From the NCBI GenBank assembly GCA_943325655.2, contig CALPQG020000022.1, positions 1-13,688 of the forward strand: DNA of 13,688 nucleotides, written 5' to 3'. Source of the DNA: Bifidobacterium breve. Lineage in GTDB: Bacteria > Bacteroidota > Bacteroidia > Cytophagales > UBA9547. Each line of letters starts with the position of its first letter. The first letter of the stretch is position 1. A model generated the notes under the pieces. The model saw only the letters and a program-made list of their open reading frames with translations, was not told where the DNA came from and ran no database searches. Shown piece after piece: positions 10,001-13,688 of the stretch. The translations under genes were made by a program, and so were the position numbers.

Positions 10001-12661
10001 ATCTTTTTTAATATCCTTCTTAAAATTCCCCCAACGGTCATAGTCTTTATAAGCATATTCAGGGTTTAAGGTACCAGTAGGGTACTCAAATTCATAAGGA
10101 TTTAAGGCGCCTTTTTGTGAATTACCATAAGTAAACCATACACGTTTTAAGGTTAGTTTACCTCCTGCTTTATACCCTTTTGCCCCTGTTACAGCAGGTG
10201 CTTTACTGTTAGGTGAACCAGGTGAAAGTTCATAGGTATAATCAAAATAGACTGTTTTGACTGGAATGGATATGCCATTTCTCTTGTCTGCCTTAGCATA
10301 TAAAACTATTTTTTTGAGACATTTTTGTTTTACACCACCTACTGCGCCATTTTCATCCATTACCCCTAGGCCATCCAAACGGTCTTCAGTATAAAATTCA
10401 GCAACATGGGTCCTGGTTTCAATAGAATGCACATAATAAATTTCTTTCGTGCCATATACAATACTCCCTTTATCATCATTGTGCCTACTTTGCAAACCTT
10501 CATTATAAGAAGCGTAATAAGCTTTAGCAGCTATAGGTGTTCTCCAGTGGTAATTATCGTTTAACTTGGCATAATTAAAATTAGTATAATTCCCTAAATC
10601 ACCATCTGAAGGCCCTTTGATATTGTCAGCATCTACATAATCAGCAGAAAAAACATTGGTTAATAAATATGAAATGGCATACGCAGGGGTATTCGTTTTA
10701 GCATAGAAATGTTCTAACCCTTTAGCATTCGCTACAGAATTATCCTCCGTTGTATAAGGAACCAAGCCTGTCTTGGTGTCACCAACAGGATTTACAGAAA
10801 AAGTAGCTTCGTAATGCTCAGTATTGTACACAGGAATGCCATAGACATAACGACTGCCACCTGCTTGGGTAAGTCGAATTTCAGAAATATGATGTGGTTT
10901 TTTAGCCGCATCTATTCTGTCCATAAATTTATGCCCCTTGTAAAATTGATCGGTTAAACTCAGCACATTGTGATTGGATGTTGCAGAGGCAAGTGGCCAC
11001 GTAAACGTATTAAATTCAAATGTTTTAATTTGGGGACTTATCGCAGTGCTTGAAGCTTCTTCTGCAGTTAAAAAGGTTAAATTTTCGTTTCTAGGAACTC
11101 TTTCAGGTCTAGTTGCTGTATTTTTTAACAAATAATCGGTTCTATTACTCGGCGAAAAAACATTTCCTTTTAAATCTCCTAAAATAGTCGCAATACTTGG
11201 TTTTACCAGATCAGTGTTATACAATTGTTTGTCATAGAATGCTGTATTGGCATCTGTTTCAATGCCCATTTCACCTATTTTTTTGAAATAAATGAGTTCT
11301 TTGTTTTGATTCGTATTGATTGGGGACTGAAATACTGGAATTGCGTCATCCCCCCATTTACCTGAAGTGGAAGAAGATTGATAATATTTTAAGTCTAGTC
11401 CCAATTTCATCGTTGGGATGGGTGCCGAACCAAATTCAAGATCAACTCCTACACTTGGCGAATAGCCATCTTCACTTGTTTCAGGATCATTGATGGTGCC
11501 TACATCAGACCTAAAAAGTCTGTATGCCCCTCCTACTCCTTGGCCCGTGGCTGAAAAAACATCATAGGTAAAATGAGTAAGGGCTAAATTTTTAGTGTTT
11601 TTGTCGTAAGATCCATCTTTTTCTCTATTAAAATCCATCAAGACCGTAGACGAATTATCTATTCCTGTATACAAATAACCATAGGCTTGTTTCCCTACTT
11701 GATTTTGTTTTAAAAATTGTCCTGCGTAATAGCCTTTGATGTCATAGCTTGTAAATTCTTTAGCAACATTGATATTCATCGCTAAACTAAGACCTAAATC
11801 TATATTAACATTGTAGGCCTCATGAGAAATACTAGGGGTATGAGATGGCGTAGAAAACCCAAAAAAAGCGCCCCCTAAATTAGGCTTAATCCCTAATTTA
11901 CCTAAACTGGCTTGAGAGGAAGGGGCTGAATGCGTAAAAGACATCCCCTTAATACCCTCTCTGGTATTGTATGGAAAACTTAAACCTGTTTCATAAGTTG
12001 CATCTTTATCTGCCGCTTGCTTTTTGTATGCAAAACTAAATTTTGGTGTAAATCCCAAACCCTCTTCTGATCCCAAAGAAAAATCAGTGATTGAAGTATT
12101 GAAAGGACCAATAGAAAATAATTTAACCGCTTTAAGGGGGGAAACGCCAAAGGAAGCTGAAAATCCATTATAGGTATTATAACTTACTGCAATGTTTTTT
12201 GACGGACTTTTTAAGACTTTTTTCATGTCAAATCCATACATCTCATTTTTCCAGGCAAAATTAAGGGTAAATGTTTGGTTAGGTTTTACATGGTAAGTTT
12301 GGGCAACTTCTTCGCCTTTAAAGTCATCAGGCAAACCTCTCATGCTTCTGTTGATAGCGCCTACATTTACATTCCAACCTAAACCACACCAACTTGCTTC
12401 AGCGTCAGGTGTTATTCCAGCGGCATAATTTAAATTAATAGGATAACCACCTACATCCATCAAGGGAATGTTATAGGAAAAATCACCTGTAAAAGGGTCA
12501 ACCATATTGTCCATGCCAGCTGGAGCAAATTGTTGCGTCTCGGGCTGACTCGGCCCTGAAGACAATGCATAGGAAGGGGTGGTAGGCATAAAAGTAAGAC
12601 CAAATACCACTAATGTACATAAGGAAAAAGCCTTTTGATATTTTCTAAATAATTGCAACAT
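7076..12661 (-). CDS. Giant secreted SpvB/RHS-like shell protein, apparently truncated at its C-terminus
   Basis: An 1861-aa exported protein. The signal peptide ends at PSYA (residue 32). It is followed by a hallmark N-terminal block at 33-120: SSGPSQPETQQFAP, MVDPFTGDFSYNIPLMDVGG, ASWCGLGWNVNVGAINRSMR. This 'VPL...YNxG...GLGW' logic resembles the SpvB/TcB N-terminal domain. Further motifs I recognise from the Bacteroidota family include DYDRWGNFKKD near 875, LTPTGGKIHVFYESDDYAYV near 920, HDQRYHDYTSAGAG near 1404, AYDKITGQPLLT near 1480 and TYPAHWGYDRM near 1510. The C-terminus begins a carbohydrate-binding-like domain (AFDGFEDYDYN near 1796, EAHTGSKSYKV near 1835) but stops right after SPCVEEVK. 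The remaining strands appear in the next gene. The start codon lies 2 bp after the lipoprotein stop codon (TAACCATG), suggesting coupled translation. The protein is likely to form part of a YD/RHS-type shell, probably with the giant protein at the operon end; that pairing is inferred from family and position. Confidence 0.92.
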   Translation of the reverse strand: MLQLFRKYQKAFSLCTLVVFGLTFMPTTPSYALSSGPSQPETQQFAPAGMDNMVDPFTGDFSYNIPLMDVGGYPINLNYAAGITPDAEASWCGLGWNVNVGAINRSMRGLPDDFKGEEVAQTYHVKPNQTFTLNFAWKNEMYGFDMKKVLKSPSKNIAVSYNTYNGFSASFGVSPLKAVKLFSIGPFNTSITDFSLGSEEGLGFTPKFSFAYKKQAADKDATYETGLSFPYNTREGIKGMSFTHSAPSSQASLGKLGIKPNLGGAFFGFSTPSHTPSISHEAYNVNIDLGLSLAMNINVAKEFTSYDIKGYYAGQFLKQNQVGKQAYGYLYTGIDNSSTVLMDFNREKDGSYDKNTKNLALTHFTYDVFSATGQGVGGAYRLFRSDVGTINDPETSEDGYSPSVGVDLEFGSAPIPTMKLGLDLKYYQSSSTSGKWGDDAIPVFQSPINTNQNKELIYFKKIGEMGIETDANTAFYDKQLYNTDLVKPSIATILGDLKGNVFSPSNRTDYLLKNTATRPERVPRNENLTFLTAEEASSTAISPQIKTFEFNTFTWPLASATSNHNVLSLTDQFYKGHKFMDRIDAAKKPHHISEIRLTQAGGSRYVYGIPVYNTEHYEATFSVNPVGDTKTGLVPYTTEDNSVANAKGLEHFYAKTNTPAYAISYLLTNVFSADYVDADNIKGPSDGDLGNYTNFNYAKLNDNYHWRTPIAAKAYYASYNEGLQSRHNDDKGSIVYGTKEIYYVHSIETRTHVAEFYTEDRLDGLGVMDENGAVGGVKQKCLKKIVLYAKADKRNGISIPVKTVYFDYTYELSPGSPNSKAPAVTGAKGYKAGGKLTLKRVWFTYGNSQKGALNPYEFEYPTGTLNPEYAYKDYDRWGNFKKDIKKDVYENEMSNAAFPYTPQIKTKADEYASVYNLKSILTPTGGKIHVFYESDDYAYVQNKQAMRMFKVADSDKGELYGAHADITGGSTKIKIDLGEGFTVEAMKSAGYTDADEFFRAKYLADLPQIYFNFNVNVYKSDFDHFENVSGYADLQFNDCTVLPAVNGVYKIGKIAFKNKKFGNFVTGNDVNDMVKNSWMFAKMNLNQVLMGGKDASDFEVDQVIGAITEAVARVVQTLVGFPNYMTANNHGKFFNKNKSFVRLKEFDFIKIGGGHRVKAVVMEDQWKKMTASPNEVGAYYGQYYSYTKLQNEQTISSGVAIYEPMLGGEENPFKNPLYKQEDNNWFTPVKESYIDGPYGESFFPGAGIGYSKVTVTPIQLNALAGVNTPISNGTGAVIQEFYTAKDFPTAVNQTGLESRNMNLPAIDIFMMNFKVELATCSQGYSIELNDMHGKQKSQMVIPASLSKTTPSQYALSTEEDAISKVVYTYKTNKNGQLTNHVTVIDKDLTIETNKEMGIHVDVVHDQRYHDYTSAGAGLEMNLKFMLFGFIPVLAPTAWPDFKYEYNRFKSLVTTKVINRSGILDTIKATENGSTISTSTLAYDKITGQPLLTSTINEFEDPIYNFTYPAHWGYDRMKMASINEGMVFSNPNAAAVKSKLVDGDELSILSSENNGHNGTLTGKYIVRIDPKTADLKLVNYYNGSETKFLLPYTAKIIRSGYKNMHETPIGSISTKTNPIKNGHRSTLVFENVLKAVATEFKDVWKYFCNCPYDTDPTIDPYIKGYAGLMRPWRSHTYLSGRTQNKNNNQLNIRKDGVFTGTFVPFWMKKDQFTGLSACTKTSSFIPADTKGNLSSITTSLAYVCSPWQYVTEITNYNSMGMEIENKDALGRYAMAQFGYGRHLPVATANNSQYQESAFDGFEDYDYNDCRDDHFSWRSVNRFVPTAVVEAEAHTGSKSYKVPHNTKVPLSKTVSSPCVEEVK
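7088..7099 (-). repeat. 12-bp direct repeat, copy A (end of the 1861-aa gene)
   Basis: On the minus strand this reads CCTTGTGTAGAA and encodes PCVE, just before the stop codon of the shell protein. It matches copy B at 4878-4889 (CCTTGTATAGAA, encoding PCIE) at 11 of 12 positions, and both copies are in the codon frame of their genes. The two copies bracket the segment encoding the PKD and propeller-like module. Confidence 0.6.
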
Positions 12662-12663
12662 GG

Positions 12664-13296
12664 TTATAATTTAAGCTTTGGTAAGGTTGATAAAATTGTA
12701 CTGTCAATTTTTAAAGTGATGATTTCAGTAGTTCCTAACATAGGCTGAAAAAGACATGCCTTATAAGAAGACGTCAAGTCATCTTTTGGAATTAACATAT
12801 ACACATGACTTGGCTTATTTAAAATCATCGCTGGAAAAACTTCTATGATGGGCAAAATGGTATCTTTTTCATTTTGCAAAAAAAATACTCCTTTTGACAA
12901 GGCTGTGATAAATGCTAGACCACCTTTTAGCTTCAAAGCTGTAGCGGGTCTTTTATCCAAACATTCCGCAACAAAAAGATGGTACTTTTCTTTTTCTTTC
13001 AATAAGGGTTTAAAATCTTGATGAGGAAAATTCAACCAAGTATTTGCCGCTTCGAAATTGGAAGGCCTATACATCAGCGTAACTTTAAAAGAATCATTTT
13101 CTAACGTTGAAATACAACGATGTGCGCTATCTTCCAACCAAGTTTTATATTCTGGTAAAGTTAAATTTGGAATTGACGCTTCTGTATTCAAAAACTTAAA
13201 AAAAAAGGCGTTATCTTCTACACTTCTGTGAGCACAAGAGGCAAACCCAATGATAAAAAAAATGACATACTTACCGACACTTTGGTTAAAACTCAT
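12664..13296 (-). CDS. Lipoprotein of unknown function heading the RHS operon
   Basis: A 210-aa protein with a hydrophobic N-terminal segment (KYVIFFIIGFASCAH) and a plausible lipobox FASC, which makes Cys21 the lipidated residue. It is therefore an envelope lipoprotein. The body has the pattern PEYKTWLEDS, then NDSFKVTLMYRP, then YHLFVAECL near residue 120, and KDTILPIIEVFP near 150. It ends in STLPKLKL. From memory this resembles small lipoproteins found upstream of SpvB/RHS-like giants in Bacteroidota ('W-dp-nGL ... v-v-YrP-d' followed by 'DTLPC-l-hfER'), but no function is known to me. It is the first gene after the promoter and lies 2 bp from the next gene, which supports a dedicated role with that giant protein, such as anchoring or assembly. 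This start is the only ATG upstream of the lipobox, and no Shine-Dalgarno sequence is present. Confidence 0.82.
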   Translation of the reverse strand: MSFNQSVGKYVIFFIIGFASCAHRSVEDNAFFFKFLNTEASIPNLTLPEYKTWLEDSAHRCISTLENDSFKVTLMYRPSNFEAANTWLNFPHQDFKPLLKEKEKYHLFVAECLDKRPATALKLKGGLAFITALSKGVFFLQNEKDTILPIIEVFPAMILNKPSHVYMLIPKDDLTSSYKACLFQPMLGTTEIITLKIDSTILSTLPKLKL

Positions 13297-13310
13297 AAAA
13301 AATTGATAAA

Positions 13311-13377
13311 ATTGATACCATTTAAATACATAGAAACTTGTATCGTGGAAAAAATTCAGTTAAAACGCGGTATCAAT
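13311..13377. repeat. Perfect 9-bp inverted repeat in the operon leader
   Basis: ATTGATACC at 13311-13319 is the exact reverse complement of GGTATCAAT at 13369-13377, with 49 bp between the arms. The left arm ends 15 bp upstream of the lipoprotein start codon and also overlaps a short direct repeat (AATTGATA at 13301-13308 and 13310-13317). The arms could be an operator or close an RNA stem that influences translation of the first gene. In AT-rich DNA a 9-bp match may also be chance. Confidence 0.4.
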
Positions 13378-13503
13378 ATTGTCTATTAAAAACAAAAGGA
13401 TACAAACAATTCAAAAAAACAGCACCAAAATACTTTCAAAATTGACCTAAAAAACTAAAACAAACAACAAAACACAAAAAAATAGCTTTTAAAACCAACA
13501 ACG

Positions 13504-13534
13504 CAAAGATATACAAACATTTTTATTTCACAAC
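13504..13534 (-). promoter_or_regulatory. Bacteroidota-type promoter for the operon
   Basis: Read on the minus strand, GTTG (13534-13531) is followed by a 19-bp spacer and TATCTTTG (13511-13504). This fits the known Bacteroidota consensus of TTG/TTTG near -33 and TAnnTTTG near -7. Transcription should begin at about 13497-13500, leaving an AT-rich leader of roughly 200 nt before the lipoprotein start. It is the only full match to TAnnTTTG that I found upstream of the operon. Confidence 0.72.
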
Positions 13535-13560
13535 CTTTTACAATAAAAACATAAAATAAA

Positions 13561-13688
13561 CGCATTAAAATAATTAGCCCAACAATTCAAGGTAAAAAGC
13601 CTCATCCCAAAACCATCTTGCAAGGAGCAGGGTTTTAGATCCCGACAAAACCACCATTATTTTTTGAAAACGAATAGGTTTACTATGA
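13561..13688. other. Window-edge patch with small inverted repeats, no supported gene
   Basis: This stretch, particularly 13599-13655, is less AT-rich than the leader beside it. It contains AAAACC (13609-13614), GGTTTT (13631-13636) and AAAACC (13647-13652), so the middle copy can pair with either neighbour, plus the palindrome CTTGCAAG (13617-13624). The minus strand is open from the edge to a TAA at 13574-13576, with an internal ATG at 13655-13657, but the short peptide has no recognisable character. It could be the end of an upstream gene, an interspersed repeat or a weak terminator. None can be confirmed here. Confidence 0.3.

Noticed and set aside
13574..13688. Minus-strand open stretch of about 37 codons at the right edge
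   Set aside because: It is cut by the window edge and its translation (for example LLLARWFWDEAFYLELLG) does not resemble a family I know; the DNA has inverted repeats that explain it equally well.

Overview
The window looks like part of an accessory locus from a Bacteroidota genome (Flavobacteriia or a relative). The DNA is AT-rich. No start codon has a recognisable Shine-Dalgarno sequence. There is a textbook Bacteroidota promoter (TTG, 19-bp spacer, TATCTTTG). The proteins carry PKD modules and giant secreted SpvB/RHS-type architectures typical of this phylum. No RNA genes, CRISPR array, insertion sequence or attachment site could be supported.

All confident genes lie on the minus strand and form one tightly packed operon, read from right to left. 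A promoter at about 13504-13534 gives a leader of roughly 200 nt. Then come a 210-aa lipoprotein (12664-13296), a 1861-aa secreted SpvB/RHS-like shell protein (7076-12661), an 884-aa secreted PKD/propeller-like protein (4365-7019), a 233-aa secreted protein (3656-4357), and a giant RHS-family protein that starts at 3638 and runs off the left edge. Gaps between genes are 2, 56, 7 and 17 bp. Every product has a signal peptide or lipobox, so the whole system is exported.

The 1861-aa protein and the 1212+ aa protein resemble two partner families that, from memory, occur together in Bacteroidota: an SpvB-like first part and an RHS-like second part. The variable, possibly toxic, end of the second protein lies beyond the left edge and cannot be judged.

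The most unusual feature is the 884-aa gene. The 1861-aa protein stops in the middle of what looks like a carbohydrate-binding-type beta-sandwich. The missing half, plus the family's usual YD-like C-terminal tail, appears at the end of the 884-aa protein. That fragment is preceded by a new signal peptide, two PKD domains, a propeller-like region and an Ig-like domain. The two breakpoints share a nearly identical 12-bp in-frame direct repeat (7088-7099 and 4878-4889). This suggests that a 2.2-kb module was inserted into, and split, an ancestral single protein.

The right end (13297-13688) holds the promoter, an AT-rich leader with a perfect 9-bp inverted repeat, and a less AT-rich patch with small inverted repeats and no convincing gene.
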